From an uncultured Microbacteriaceae bacterium (GTDB lineage Bacteria > Actinomycetota > Actinomycetes > Actinomycetales > Microbacteriaceae): a stretch of DNA of 32,197 nucleotides. Position 1 is the first letter of the stretch. Every line of letters begins with the position of its first letter. Positions 7,667-16,814 of the stretch are shown here, in pieces. The stretch is taken from assembly GCA_937124545.1 (NCBI GenBank), contig CAKZKU010000144.1, forward strand, positions 1 to 32,197. The letters run 5' to 3'. The notes beneath the pieces are model-generated. The model was given only the letters and a program-made list of their open reading frames with translations. It searched no databases and was not told the DNA's origin. The translations under genes were made by a program, and so were the position numbers.

Positions 7667-9625
7667 ATGTCTGAGCCGACCAGTATGGATTCGCTACTCG
7701 ACGACGGGCGCCGGTTTCCTCCCCCTCCCGCATTCGTGGCCACCGCGGTGGCCCCTGCTGACATATACGAGCGTGCCCAGAGCGACCGCTTAGCTTTCTG
7801 GGCAGACCAGTCACGTGAGCTCCTGCACTGGCACACCCCGTTTACGGAAACACTGGATTTCTCCGGTGCGCCGGTTGCACGGTGGTTTGGTGACGGTGAA
7901 CTCAACGTGGCCTACAACTGTCTTGACCGCCACGTAGAAGAGGGTCGCGGTGACCGCGTCGCCCTCCACTTCGAGGGGGAACCCGGTGACCAGCGCAGTA
8001 TCACCTACGCGGAATTGACCACCGAAGTGAAAAAGGCTGCAAACGTGTTGTCACAGCTGGGGGTTAAGGCTGGCGACCGGGTCATTATCTACTTGCCGTT
8101 GATTCCTGAAGCCGTGGTTGCCATGTTGGCGGTGGCACGTTTGGGCGCCATCCACTCGGTCGTGTTCGGTGGCTTCAGCGCCGAGAGCCTGCGCGCTCGA
8201 ATCGATGACGCACAGGCGACCATGGTGATTACCGCCGATGGCGGACACCGCAAGGGTTCAGTCTTCCCGCTGAAGACCGCGGTAGACCAAGCCATCGCGG
8301 ATGGTGCTACCACCGTGAAGAACGTCCTTGTCGTCCGGCGAGGCGGCAATGACGTCGAATGGACCGAGGGTCGCGATATCTGGTGGCACGAGCAGATGGA
8401 CTCCGCTTCACACGAGCACACCGCAGAAGCCTTTGAGTCTGAGAATCCTCTGTTCATCCTGTACACGTCGGGAACAACCGGGAAACCTAAGGGAATCTTG
8501 CACACCTCCGGGGGCTACCTCACCCAGGCAGCCTTCACCCACAAGAACGTCTTTGATCTGCACGCCGAGAGCGATGTGTACTGGTGCACCGCAGACGTCG
8601 GATGGATCACCGGGCACAGCTATGTGGTCTACGGACCACTAGCTAACGGTGCCACCCAGGTGATTTACGAGGGAACACCGGATACCCCTCACCCGGGACG
8701 TTGGTGGGAAATCATCGAGAAGTATGGGGTCACCATTTTCTACACCGCCCCCACCGCTATTCGAACGTTTATGAAACTGGGTCGAGAGATTCCACAAAAG
8801 TTTGACCTGTCGTCTCTTCGCCTGCTGGGTTCGGTGGGGGAACCCATCAACCCCGAAGCATGGATGTGGTACCGAGAGGTCATTGGGGGCGGGGTCGCCC
8901 CCATCGTCGACACCTGGTGGCAAACCGAAACTGGGGCCATCATGATCAGTGCTCTGCCCGGCATCACCGCCACCAAGCCTGGCAGCGCCCAGGTCCCCAT
9001 TCCCGGAATCAGCATTGATGTTGTGGACGATTCCGGTGCCCACGTCGGACGGGGGGCCGGTGGTCTCCTGGTTGTCACCGAACCGTGGCCATCGATGTTG
9101 CGCGGCATCTGGGGTGACCCGGAGCGGTTCAAGGAAACCTACTGGTCCACGTTTGAGAACGTCTACTTTGCCGGCGATGGCGCCCAACTCGATGCTGATA
9201 ACGATGTGTGGCTATTGGGCCGCGTGGACGATGTGATGAATGTCTCTGGCCACCGCCTCTCCACCATGGAGATTGAGTCCGCCCTCGTTGCTCACCCGAT
9301 GACGGCCGAAGCCGCCGTCGTTGGTGCCAACGACGACACCACCGGTCAGGCTGTGGTGGCCTTCGTGATCCTGAAGTCTCGCTACGTGGGTTCCGAAAGC
9401 GACCAAGAACTCGAGAAGCAGTTGCGCACCTGGGTGGGAGAACAAATCGGCCCCATTGCGAAACCGCGGACGGTGTTTATTGTTCAGGAGCTACCGAAGA
9501 CGCGGTCTGGAAAGATCATGCGTCGCCTGTTGCGCGATATTGCCGAAGGTCGTGAAGTCGGCGACACCACGACGTTGACAGATACGTCCGTGATTCGGAC
9601 GATCAACACGTCGGTCAACGACTAG
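7667..9625 (+). CDS. acs: Acetyl-CoA synthetase (AMP-forming)
   Basis: Activates acetate to acetyl-CoA via acetyl-AMP. The 652-aa protein has full family length, with motifs in order: adenylation P-loop YTSGTTGKPKG, YWCTADVGWITGHSY, WWQTETGAIM, hinge GRVDDVMNVSGHRLST, and the C-terminal TRSGKIMRR with Lys616, the conserved lysine that is acetylated by Pat-type enzymes to switch Acs off. I chose the ATG at 7667 because AAGGGA sits 5 nt upstream; the ATG at 7661 would have no spacing. It ends tail-to-tail with ridA, the two stop codons sharing the CTAG palindrome, so no terminator separates them. Confidence 0.97.
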   Translation: MSEPTSMDSLLDDGRRFPPPPAFVATAVAPADIYERAQSDRLAFWADQSRELLHWHTPFTETLDFSGAPVARWFGDGELNVAYNCLDRHVEEGRGDRVALHFEGEPGDQRSITYAELTTEVKKAANVLSQLGVKAGDRVIIYLPLIPEAVVAMLAVARLGAIHSVVFGGFSAESLRARIDDAQATMVITADGGHRKGSVFPLKTAVDQAIADGATTVKNVLVVRRGGNDVEWTEGRDIWWHEQMDSASHEHTAEAFESENPLFILYTSGTTGKPKGILHTSGGYLTQAAFTHKNVFDLHAESDVYWCTADVGWITGHSYVVYGPLANGATQVIYEGTPDTPHPGRWWEIIEKYGVTIFYTAPTAIRTFMKLGREIPQKFDLSSLRLLGSVGEPINPEAWMWYREVIGGGVAPIVDTWWQTETGAIMISALPGITATKPGSAQVPIPGISIDVVDDSGAHVGRGAGGLLVVTEPWPSMLRGIWGDPERFKETYWSTFENVYFAGDGAQLDADNDVWLLGRVDDVMNVSGHRLSTMEIESALVAHPMTAEAAVVGANDDTTGQAVVAFVILKSRYVGSESDQELEKQLRTWVGEQIGPIAKPRTVFIVQELPKTRSGKIMRRLLRDIAEGREVGDTTTLTDTSVIRTINTSVND

Positions 9626-10086
9626 GAGCCAAACTCCAGGATCAGTTCGACCTCCACGGGCGAATCGAGCGGCAATACCGCTACCCCCACCGCTGCGCGG
9701 GCGTGGGCACCGCGGTCGCCGAAAATCTCACCGAGCACCTCGGAGGCCCCGTTGAGTACCTGGGGTTGACCAATGAAATCTGGTGTTGAGGCGACAAAAC
9801 CGTTGACTTTCACGACCCGCGTCACCCGATCGAGCGACCCCAACTCACCTTTCGCCGCGGCCAGCGCATTCAACGTGCACAAGCGCGCCAGATTTGCTGC
9901 CTCAGTCGCCGAAACCTCCGCACCAACTTTTCCGGTTTTGGCGAGCTTGCCATCAACGAAGGGCAGTTGGCCGGCGGTGTACAAAAGGTTCCCAGTGGTC
10001 ATCGCCGGAACGTACGATGCCACCGGTTTTGCCACCGCGGGAAGTGTGATGCCCAGTTCGCTCAGACGCGCGTCGATGTGACCCAT
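9622..10086 (-). CDS. RidA family (YjgF/YER057c/UK114) protein
   Basis: Small trimeric enzyme of the Rid family, which hydrolyses reactive enamine/imine intermediates made by PLP enzymes, or a related subfamily with another role. 154 aa; the conserved TGNLLYTAGQLPFVDGKLAKTGKVG and C-terminal ARAAVGVAVLPLDSPVEVELILEF segments are visible, the latter holding the conserved arginine. The protein is longer than canonical RidA (about 130 aa), matching the actinobacterial Rv3678c-like group. An excellent Shine-Dalgarno, AAGGAGG at 8 nt, lies inside the end of the DUF4177 gene 0 nt upstream. The neighbourhood (DUF4177, then a PASTA PBP and metallophosphoesterase) is conserved in Actinobacteria; why is not known. 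Confidence 0.88.
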   Translation of the reverse strand: MGHIDARLSELGITLPAVAKPVASYVPAMTTGNLLYTAGQLPFVDGKLAKTGKVGAEVSATEAANLARLCTLNALAAAKGELGSLDRVTRVVKVNGFVASTPDFIGQPQVLNGASEVLGEIFGDRGAHARAAVGVAVLPLDSPVEVELILEFGS

Positions 10087-10245
10087 TTATGCATCCTCCT
10101 TGGGACGTTTGAAGTAAGCGACGAGACCGCCCTCGGGTCCGGTGACCACCTGAACGAGTTCCCAACCCTGCTCGCCCCAGTTGTTCAAGATGGCGGTCGT
10201 GTTGTGAATGATGAGCGGGGTGGTGAAATATTCCCAGCGCGTCAT
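10087..10245 (-). CDS. DUF4177-like small protein
   Basis: A 52-aa protein, MTRWEYFTTPLIIHN... ending ...GLVAYFKRPKEDA. The pattern WEY near the start, NNWGEQGWELVQVV in the middle and AYFKRP at the end matches the short DUF4177 proteins found upstream of ridA in Actinobacteria (as I recall, Rv3678A in M. tuberculosis). The function is unknown. Start: ATG at 10245 with GAGG 7 nt upstream. The stop codon directly abuts the ridA ATG, so the two are one transcript and its last codons double as the ridA ribosome-binding site. No signal peptide or membrane segment. Confidence 0.85.
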   Translation of the reverse strand: MTRWEYFTTPLIIHNTTAILNNWGEQGWELVQVVTGPEGGLVAYFKRPKEDA

Positions 10246-10270
10246 GGTGGTGCCTCTTTTCCGTGAAATT

Positions 10271-10298
10271 TAGGGGTCATCCCCTACCCTGGAGGGTA
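10271..10298. promoter_or_regulatory. Overlapping palindromes between the DUF4177 gene and ponA
   Basis: Two inverted repeats overlap in the 52-bp divergent intergenic region. TAGGGG-TCAT-CCCCTA occupies 10271-10286, and TACCC-TGGA-GGGTA occupies 10285-10298, ending on the ponA start codon. They span the candidate ponA -10 (TACCCT) and a candidate minus-strand -10 (TAAATT, 10267-10272) for the DUF4177-ridA pair. They could be operators for a shared regulator; no regulator gene is adjacent. Confidence 0.4.
10285..10290 (+). promoter_or_regulatory. Candidate leaderless promoter of ponA
   Basis: TACCCT (TANNNT) ends 7 nt before the ATG at 10298, so transcription would begin at or next to the start codon. 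The only Shine-Dalgarno-like sequence (GGAGG) is 2 nt from the ATG, too close to work, which supports a leaderless message. Confidence 0.45.
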
Positions 10299-12877
10299 TG
10301 GCATCATCCGACCAGCGACCCAAAGGAATCTTCCAGGCACTCGCCACGATAACGGGTTTCGGTGCTCTCGCGGGAGTGATGGTCACGGCGATGATTTCGC
10401 CGGCTTTGGCCGTGACCAGTGTGGGAGCAAACAGCGCCATCGGTGTTTTTGATGCCTTGCCCGAGTTTATTGAGCTGGGCGAACAAGCACAAAAGAACAC
10501 CCTCTGGGCGACGGTTTCTTCCGACCCGTCTGAGGGGTACGTTCCCTTTGCCGAGGTGTACTGGCAAGACCGCGAAGAAATACGGCTCTCTGACATATCA
10601 CCCCACCTCGTCCACGCCGCGGTCGCTGGGGAAGACCGGCGTTTTTATGACCACACCGGTGTGGACGTGAACTCGGTGGTTCGCGCAGCACTGGGCAACG
10701 TCTTCTCCGGCGGAATCGAAAGTGGTGCCTCGACTCTGTCGATGCAGCTGGTGAAAAACACCTACATTCAGCGGTCGCAGTATCTCCCCACAGAAGAGGA
10801 ACGCCAAGAGGCGTATGCGACCGCCATTGAAACCAGCTTTGAGCGCAAACTCAACGAGATGAAGCTGGCGATTGGTTTGGAGAAGGCGTACAGCAAAGAC
10901 CAAATCTTGGAGGCCTACCTCAACATCACGGGCTTTGGCGGAAACACCTACGGTGTGCAGGCTGCGGCACAGAAATACTTCGGTAAGACGGCCAAAGATC
11001 TCAACCCGGCGGAAGCCGCAAGCCTCATGGCGATCGTGCAGTATCCAACGACCAGAAACCTCGAAGACCCCGACAATTTTCCTGCCAACCAGGAGAGACG
11101 CGACATCATCCTCGCTGCCATGTATGCCGAGGATTACCTCACCGAAGCGGAATACCAGAGCGCCATCAACACCCCGGTGGACGCCAACTTTGTGAACCTG
11201 TCGCCACCTACCGCCGGGTGTCTCGCTGCTGACACCTATGCGCGATTCTTCTGCGACTACGTCATCAAGAACGTGGAGAACTTCGAAAGCCTCGGTGCTA
11301 CCCCGCAGGAGCGCAACGAGCGCTGGCGCAAAGGTGGCCTCGATGTCTACACAACGCTGAACATGTCCCTGCAGACCACCGCTCAGGACCGCATCTGGGA
11401 GCTCGTTCCCAACGATGAGGAGCGTTTTCAACTCGGTAGCGCCAGCAGCAGTGTGGAGGTGGGCACCGGGCGGGTCCTCACCATGGCTCAAAACAAAATC
11501 TTTGATGACTCCGAAGACGGCGGAGGAATCACCACCACCGCGGTGAACTTCAACACCGATCGTGATTACGGCGGCTCGAGTGGGTTCCAGGTGGGCTCGA
11601 CCTACAAGATCTTCGCGCTGATCGCCTGGCTGCAACGCGGCTACGGGCTGAACGAAGTTGTCGACGCGTCACGCATGGAGCTGGAGCAAGCAAACTTCCT
11701 GGACACCTGTGGCGACGGTGGCGGACCCTGGGCAGGGCTATGGGAGTTCCGAAACTCTGCGGATCTCATCATCCCGGCAGCCACAGTGTTCGAATCCACC
11801 GTGCGCTCCATCAACTCTTCCTACGCCGCCATCGCGGAACAACTCGACCAGTGTGAAATTCGGGCCGCCGCCGAATCACTCCTCGTCCACCGCGCGGACA
11901 ACGGTATTTTGCAGACCAACCCGTCAGCCGTTCTGGGGACCAACGAAATAGCCCCGCTGACGATGGCAACTTCGTTTGCGGGCATCGCGAACGCAGGAGT
12001 CGTCTGTGAGCCCGTCGTTGTCGACCGATTTGTCACCGCCGAAGGCACGACGATTGAGGGGCAAGAGTCGACCTGCCGGCAGGGAATTACCCCGGACGTG
12101 GCCGCAGCGACCGCGGCACCGATGCGCTCGGTGATCACCGGGGGAACGGGCTCGCGATCCAACCCTCGCGGCGATGTGCCCGTCATCGGGAAAACCGGAA
12201 CCACAGACTCTCAAGTTCAAACCTGGATGGTGGGCTCCAGCACGGAAGTGGCCACCGCGGTGTGGGTGGGCAACATCCTGGGTGACTACCGACTGAGCAA
12301 CTACCGCAACGGAACCTCGCTGCGCCACGATATTTGGCGGGTGGTGATGCAGGATGCCAACGAACAGTACGGTGGCGATTCTTTCCCCAGTCCCCCCGAC
12401 CGTCTCCTGCGCGGCAGCGGTATCGAACTTCCCGACATCACCGGAATGCTGATCGACGAAGCAGCACTGTTGGTCGAGAGCCTCGGACTCAAACTGGAAG
12501 TCACTGCTGGTGTGGAAGCCGGCCGAGTCTCGCTGTTTGAACCGGTCGCTGGGACCTACCTGGCCCGCGGCATGACCGTTCGGGTCACCACCGGAGGAAG
12601 CGGGCCCGGCGGCGAAAGCCTCGGTAACATCATTGTTCCCAACCTCGTGGGACTCTCCGTCGCTCAAGCGAACGCCACCCTGGATGCGCTGAACATGACC
12701 GGCGCGCGCTCCTACACCTGCGGCGAAGGCAGCATCAGCACCGACCCAGGAAGCGGAACCGTGCTCTCGCAAAGCATGGGTGCTGGCACCCAGGCGTGGG
12801 ACTATGTGGCGCTTCAAATGCAGGTGGCCTGTGGGGTGATTCCCGCGTCAGCGGATGAACCCGTCGAGGTTGACTAG
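10298..12877 (+). CDS. ponA: Class A penicillin-binding protein with PASTA domains
   Basis: Bifunctional peptidoglycan glycosyltransferase/transpeptidase at the membrane. 859 aa: one N-terminal membrane helix (about residues 11-40); GT51 domain with catalytic Glu112 in AGEDRRFYDHTG, then GGIESGASTLSMQLVKN and GGNTYGVQAAAQKYFGK; transpeptidase with Ser434-Thr-Tyr-Lys437, Ser504-Ile-Asn506 and Lys632-Thr-Gly; then two PASTA domains (about 705-765 and 770-850), which bind muropeptides or beta-lactams. Several extracellular cysteine pairs, including one in the second PASTA, may form disulfides. It resembles mycobacterial PonA2 in domain order and neighbours. Followed after 2 nt by the metallophosphoesterase gene. 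In many relatives a WhiB gene sits directly next to it; none is present here. Confidence 0.95.
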   Translation: MASSDQRPKGIFQALATITGFGALAGVMVTAMISPALAVTSVGANSAIGVFDALPEFIELGEQAQKNTLWATVSSDPSEGYVPFAEVYWQDREEIRLSDISPHLVHAAVAGEDRRFYDHTGVDVNSVVRAALGNVFSGGIESGASTLSMQLVKNTYIQRSQYLPTEEERQEAYATAIETSFERKLNEMKLAIGLEKAYSKDQILEAYLNITGFGGNTYGVQAAAQKYFGKTAKDLNPAEAASLMAIVQYPTTRNLEDPDNFPANQERRDIILAAMYAEDYLTEAEYQSAINTPVDANFVNLSPPTAGCLAADTYARFFCDYVIKNVENFESLGATPQERNERWRKGGLDVYTTLNMSLQTTAQDRIWELVPNDEERFQLGSASSSVEVGTGRVLTMAQNKIFDDSEDGGGITTTAVNFNTDRDYGGSSGFQVGSTYKIFALIAWLQRGYGLNEVVDASRMELEQANFLDTCGDGGGPWAGLWEFRNSADLIIPAATVFESTVRSINSSYAAIAEQLDQCEIRAAAESLLVHRADNGILQTNPSAVLGTNEIAPLTMATSFAGIANAGVVCEPVVVDRFVTAEGTTIEGQESTCRQGITPDVAAATAAPMRSVITGGTGSRSNPRGDVPVIGKTGTTDSQVQTWMVGSSTEVATAVWVGNILGDYRLSNYRNGTSLRHDIWRVVMQDANEQYGGDSFPSPPDRLLRGSGIELPDITGMLIDEAALLVESLGLKLEVTAGVEAGRVSLFEPVAGTYLARGMTVRVTTGGSGPGGESLGNIIVPNLVGLSVAQANATLDALNMTGARSYTCGEGSISTDPGSGTVLSQSMGAGTQAWDYVALQMQVACGVIPASADEPVEVD

Positions 12878-12879
12878 CG

Positions 12880-13833
12880 GTGCGCAGGTCGTCCTTAGCG
12901 CTCGCTGGGTTGGGCGCCGCCGCCCTTGGGGCAGCAGCCTGGGGTGTCCTCGCCGAGCGTGAGCGCTTCCAGCTGCGACGCGAGACCCTGCCCATTTTGG
13001 ATGCAGGAAGCGAACCGATTCGCGTTTTGCACCTGAGCGACCTGCACCTGGCGCCGTGGCATTCGGGGGCCATTTCCTGGATTAAGGCTCTCGCGGAAAC
13101 AAAACCCGACCTGGTCATCGGGACGGGAGATTTTCTTGGGCATCCGCAAGGCCTCTCCGCAGTAACCGAGGCGCTCCTCCCCCTCTCGGGTATCCCCGGG
13201 GTAGTCACTCACGGCTCCAACGATCGTCATGCACCGCGGTGGAAAAACCCGCTGGGGTATCTTCTGGGCCCTTCGCGCCCCGGAGCCGAAGAGGGCACCG
13301 CACTGGACTTTGAGGGCCTCACCCGCCTCTACACGCAGGTGCTGGGTTGGCACGACATCGATAACGCGGCGGTGCGCCTGAGCATCAATGATTCACTCCT
13401 GGATTTTGTGGGTGTGGGCGATGCCCACCACGGGCTTGATGACCTCTCTGGCCTGCCCACCGTGGTCGAGTCTCTGCGAGAAGAAAATGCCGGCAGCCAG
13501 AGGCCACACCACTCCGTCACCCCCATCGGGGTCACCCATGCCCCCTACCGTCGTGTGCTGAATGCGCTCGTCACTCAGGGTGCAGAGGCCATTTTCGCCG
13601 GCCACACCCACGGAGGCCAGGTCTGTCTTCCCGGCGGCCACGCCCTCACGACAAACTGCGACTTGCCGCTCGATCAAGCCTCTGGTGTCACCACCTGGCG
13701 TCACGCCGGGCGCTCCAGCTACCTCGAAGTGTCCGCCGGTCTTGGCACCAGCATCTACGCGCCGATTCGACTGTTTTGCCCGCCAGAAGCAGTTCTCGTC
13801 ACTTTGGTCGGGGACGATATCGGGTACGCTTGA
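12880..13833 (+). CDS. Membrane-anchored metallophosphoesterase (YkuE-like)
   Basis: Calcineurin-like phosphoesterase of the type always seen next to PonA2-like PBPs in Actinobacteria (Rv3683-like). 317 aa from GTG at 12880, two bases after the ponA stop. A hydrophobic N-terminal segment (SLALAGLGAAALGAAAWGVL) is a signal anchor. Metal-binding motifs appear in order: LSDLH, GTGDF, HGSNDRH (the actinobacterial variant of GNH), THAPYRR, and GHTHGGQ. The substrate is unknown; a role in cell-envelope metabolism, perhaps lipid or undecaprenyl phosphates, is inferred only from the neighbour. Co-transcribed with ponA and upstream of tRNA-Pro. Confidence 0.9.
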   Translation: MRRSSLALAGLGAAALGAAAWGVLAERERFQLRRETLPILDAGSEPIRVLHLSDLHLAPWHSGAISWIKALAETKPDLVIGTGDFLGHPQGLSAVTEALLPLSGIPGVVTHGSNDRHAPRWKNPLGYLLGPSRPGAEEGTALDFEGLTRLYTQVLGWHDIDNAAVRLSINDSLLDFVGVGDAHHGLDDLSGLPTVVESLREENAGSQRPHHSVTPIGVTHAPYRRVLNALVTQGAEAIFAGHTHGGQVCLPGGHALTTNCDLPLDQASGVTTWRHAGRSSYLEVSAGLGTSIYAPIRLFCPPEAVLVTLVGDDIGYA

Positions 13834-13862
13834 GCCCTGCCCGTCAGGGCATCAGCACATCG

Positions 13863-13937
<75 letters not shown>

Positions 13938-13961
13938 TCTCAATGGGCTCTTGCCCCGGGT

Positions 13962-14627
13962 CTAGCTGAAGTCGGGGTCTGGTCCCATAACCTCTGTCGC
14001 ACCGGTGAGTGGCGCATAACCACTGGCAAGGCGTCCGCCGCTCTCGTCGAGGTAGCACACGCCACACAGTGACTCATAGGTCACCTGATCACCATCGATC
14101 GCCACCTGCGCCCCATCGAAAACAAAATCTCCGTTGAGAGTTCTGCCATTGAACATGGCTTTGCGACCACAGCGACAGATGGTCTTCAACTCTTCCAACG
14201 AGTGCGCGATTTCCAGCAGGCGGCGTGATCCAGGAAACGCCACGGTTTGGAAATCGGTACGGATTCCATAGGCCAGCACAGGGATGTCCCGCCGAAGTGC
14301 CACCATCAACAGGTCATCGACCTGGCGGGGCGACAAAAACTGGGACTCATCCACCAGGAGACACGACACCGAGGTATTTTCCGCTGCAGCAATGCGAGCC
14401 GCCTCTTTGTCAACCATGTCAACAACGTCTGTCGTCGGCGTGATAACGACGTCAACTTCGCGAGTCACCCCGAGACGAGAGACAATCATTCGGTCGCCCT
14501 TGGTGTCGACCACGGGTTTCGCCAAGAGCACCCTCTGCCCGCGCTCTTCGTAGTTGTAGGCGGCCTGAAGCAGCGCCGTTGACTTACCCGAGTTCATTGC
14601 TCCGTAGCGGAAATAGAGTTTTGCCAT
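13962..14627 (-). CDS. tdk: Thymidine kinase (type II)
   Basis: Salvage enzyme that phosphorylates thymidine to dTMP. 221 aa, usual length. P-loop GAMNSGKST (residues 9-17), the DESQF motif (93-97) with catalytic Glu94, and a zinc-binding lasso with Cys151/Cys153 and Cys188/Cys191. Its ATG overlaps the folD stop (TGATG), so it is the last gene of glyA-folD-tdk and probably shares their riboswitch control. This links thymidine salvage with genes that supply methylene-THF for de novo dTMP synthesis. Ends 25 bp from the convergent tRNA-Pro. Confidence 0.95.
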   Translation of the reverse strand: MAKLYFRYGAMNSGKSTALLQAAYNYEERGQRVLLAKPVVDTKGDRMIVSRLGVTREVDVVITPTTDVVDMVDKEAARIAAAENTSVSCLLVDESQFLSPRQVDDLLMVALRRDIPVLAYGIRTDFQTVAFPGSRRLLEIAHSLEELKTICRCGRKAMFNGRTLNGDFVFDGAQVAIDGDQVTYESLCGVCYLDESGGRLASGYAPLTGATEVMGPDPDFS

Positions 14628-15505
14628 CAGAGGGCTGCCTTTCGTTCTGCGATGTCGACCACGTTGCGCAAGAGTAGCGCCCTGGTCATGGGGCCCACCC
14701 CACCGGGGTTAGGCGAAACATAACCGGCAACATCCCAGACTGACTCGTCGACATCGCCGACCACCACGGAGCGGCCATCGACGATCTCGCGACTCACGCC
14801 AACATCCAACACAACGGCGCCCGGTTTCACCATGTCGGCTGTCACCATCCGGCTCACGCCGGCAGCGGCGACCACGACATCAGCTCGGGACACAAGCTCA
14901 GCAAGGTTCTTCGTCTTGGTGTGTGTAAGGGTGACCGTGGAATCAACGCCCTTGCGCGTGAGAAGCAATCCCAGCGGCCTTCCCACCGTGACCCCACGAC
15001 CCAGCACGACAGTGTGGAGGCCCTCCCAGGCCAGGCCATGGCGCTCCACCAGCTCGACAATGCCGTGCGGCGTGCAGGGAAGGGGTGAATCGAGCTCGCC
15101 GGCGACCTTATTCACCAATCGGCCAAGATTCATCGGGTGAAGACCATCGGCATCTTTATCGGGATCAATGGCCTCCAGGAGAGCATCCGTGTCAAGGTGT
15201 CCCGGGAGGGGCAACTGCACGATATAGCCGGTAACACCGGGATTGTTATTGAAAGCTTCGATGGCCGCAAACACGTCGTCAACGCTCGCATCAGCGGGAA
15301 GGTCGGTCCGGAAGGACGCAATGCCCACTTCCTCGCAATCACGGTGTTTCCCCGCCACGTACCACTGGGATCCCGGGTCATCACCGACCAACAGGGTGCC
15401 GAGGCCTGGCGTGTTCCCTGCAGCGCTCAGCGCGTCAACACGGGTGCGAAGCTCCGCCTTAATGGTTGCCGCTGTGGCGGTGCCATCAAGCGTTGTCGCC
15501 GCCAT
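14627..15505 (-). CDS. folD: Methylene-THF dehydrogenase/methenyl-THF cyclohydrolase
   Basis: Bifunctional enzyme interconverting 5,10-methylene-THF and 10-formyl-THF with NADP(H). 292 aa, full length. Conserved landmarks: the [14 protein letters not shown] segment with the catalytic Lys of the Y-x3-K motif, [30 protein letters not shown], the NADP-binding [17 protein letters not shown], and [14 protein letters not shown] near the end. Starts 6 nt after glyA with a weak ribosome-binding site, and its stop overlaps the tdk start. It lies in the operon behind the ZTP riboswitch, as expected for a formyl-THF supply gene. Confidence 0.96.
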   Translation of the reverse strand: MAATTLDGTATAATIKAELRTRVDALSAAGNTPGLGTLLVGDDPGSQWYVAGKHRDCEEVGIASFRTDLPADASVDDVFAAIEAFNNNPGVTGYIVQLPLPGHLDTDALLEAIDPDKDADGLHPMNLGRLVNKVAGELDSPLPCTPHGIVELVERHGLAWEGLHTVVLGRGVTVGRPLGLLLTRKGVDSTVTLTHTKTKNLAELVSRADVVVAAAGVSRMVTADMVKPGAVVLDVGVSREIVDGRSVVVGDVDESVWDVAGYVSPNPGGVGPMTRALLLRNVVDIAERKAAL

Positions 15506-15511
15506 CGGCGC

Positions 15512-16777
15512 TTAGCCCAATTCGGGGTAGAGCGGCCACGCCTCAGTGAGTGCGGCCACACGCCCCTGGAGAGCGGCCACGTCAGGATTGGGCATCATCG
15601 TGTGGGCAATGATGTCGGCCACCTCGGCGAACTGCTCAGCGCCAAAACCTCTTGTCGCTAGGGCAGGCGTCCCGATACGAACACCAGAGGTCACCATCGG
15701 CGGCCGCGGATCAAACGGCACCGCGTTGCGGTTGACCGTGATGCCCACCGTGTGCAGGAGATCTTCGGCTTGCTGGCCATCCAGCGGTGAGTTGCGCAAG
15801 TCCACCAGGGTCAAGTGCACATCAGTCCCGCCGGTCAGAACATCAACACCGGCAGCACGCGAGTCCTCGGCAACCAAGCGCTCGGCAATAGCGCGTGCTC
15901 CCTGAACGGTGCGCTCTTGACGCTCGGTGAATTGTGGCTCCATGGCGAGCTTGAACGCAACAGCCTTTGCCGCGATGACGTGCATGAGCGGTCCACCCTG
16001 CTGACCGGGGAACACCGCGGAGTTCAGTTTCTTGGTGAGGCCCTCATCCCGGCTGAGAATCAAACCCGAACGGGGCCCGCCGAGCGTTTTGTGAACAGTC
16101 GTGGACACCACATCCGCGTAGGGAACGGGAGAGGGGTGCAAACCAGCGGCGACCAGCCCAGCGAAGTGTGCCATGTCGACCCAGAGGGCAGCACCCACTT
16201 CATCGGCAATATCTCTGAACGCCTGGAAGTCGCTGTGGCGGGGGTAGGCCGACCAACCGGCAATGATCACCTTGGGTTTGTGCTCAAGGGCCTTGTCTCG
16301 GACCACATTCATGTCGATGAGGAACGTCTCGGGGTCCACACCATACGACGTGGCGTTGTAGACCTTGCCGGAGAAGTTCAGCTTCATTCCGTGTGTCAGG
16401 TGCCCACCGTGAGCTAACTCGAGGCCCAAAATTGTGTCGCCCGGTTGGGCCAAAGCATGCAGAACCGCTGCGCTGGCGCTAGCGCCGGAGTGGGGTTGCA
16501 CGTTGGCGTAGGCGGCGCCAAAAAGCTTCTTTGCGCGCTCGATGGCCAGGTTTTCGGCGATATCGACAAATTCGCATCCACCGTAGTAGCGCTTTCCGGG
16601 GTAGCCCTCGGCGTACTTGTTGGTGAGCACGCTGCCCTGTGCTTCGAGGATCGCGTGGGGAACAAAGTTCTCACTGGCGATCATCTCGAGGGTGCCACGC
16701 TGGCGACCGAGTTCTTTATCGAGAACGTCTTGGATCTCCGGGTCAATTTCGGCGAGACGCTGGCTCATGGTGTTCAT
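15512..16777 (-). CDS. glyA: Serine hydroxymethyltransferase
   Basis: PLP enzyme converting serine and THF to glycine and 5,10-methylene-THF, the main entry of one-carbon units. I chose the ATG at 16777 (421 aa) because AAGGGAG lies 6 nt upstream; a longer in-frame start at 16798 lacks this and would intrude on the leader. The family pattern is complete: [35 protein letters not shown], the PLP-lysine motif [13 protein letters not shown], and C-terminal [15 protein letters not shown]. First gene of glyA-folD-tdk, with a ZTP-type riboswitch in its 5' leader. Confidence 0.97.
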   Translation of the reverse strand: MNTMSQRLAEIDPEIQDVLDKELGRQRGTLEMIASENFVPHAILEAQGSVLTNKYAEGYPGKRYYGGCEFVDIAENLAIERAKKLFGAAYANVQPHSGASASAAVLHALAQPGDTILGLELAHGGHLTHGMKLNFSGKVYNATSYGVDPETFLIDMNVVRDKALEHKPKVIIAGWSAYPRHSDFQAFRDIADEVGAALWVDMAHFAGLVAAGLHPSPVPYADVVSTTVHKTLGGPRSGLILSRDEGLTKKLNSAVFPGQQGGPLMHVIAAKAVAFKLAMEPQFTERQERTVQGARAIAERLVAEDSRAAGVDVLTGGTDVHLTLVDLRNSPLDGQQAEDLLHTVGITVNRNAVPFDPRPPMVTSGVRIGTPALATRGFGAEQFAEVADIIAHTMMPNPDVAALQGRVAALTEAWPLYPELG

Positions 16778-16814
16778 GGTTTTCTCCCTTGCAGACATGG
16801 TGATGTTTTGTCCA

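Noticed and set aside
10598..12817. Long open frames on the minus strand opposite ponA (345 and 297 codons)
   Set aside because: They mirror the ponA codon pattern of high-GC DNA, show no recognisable motifs, and lie wholly within a gene with complete catalytic motifs.
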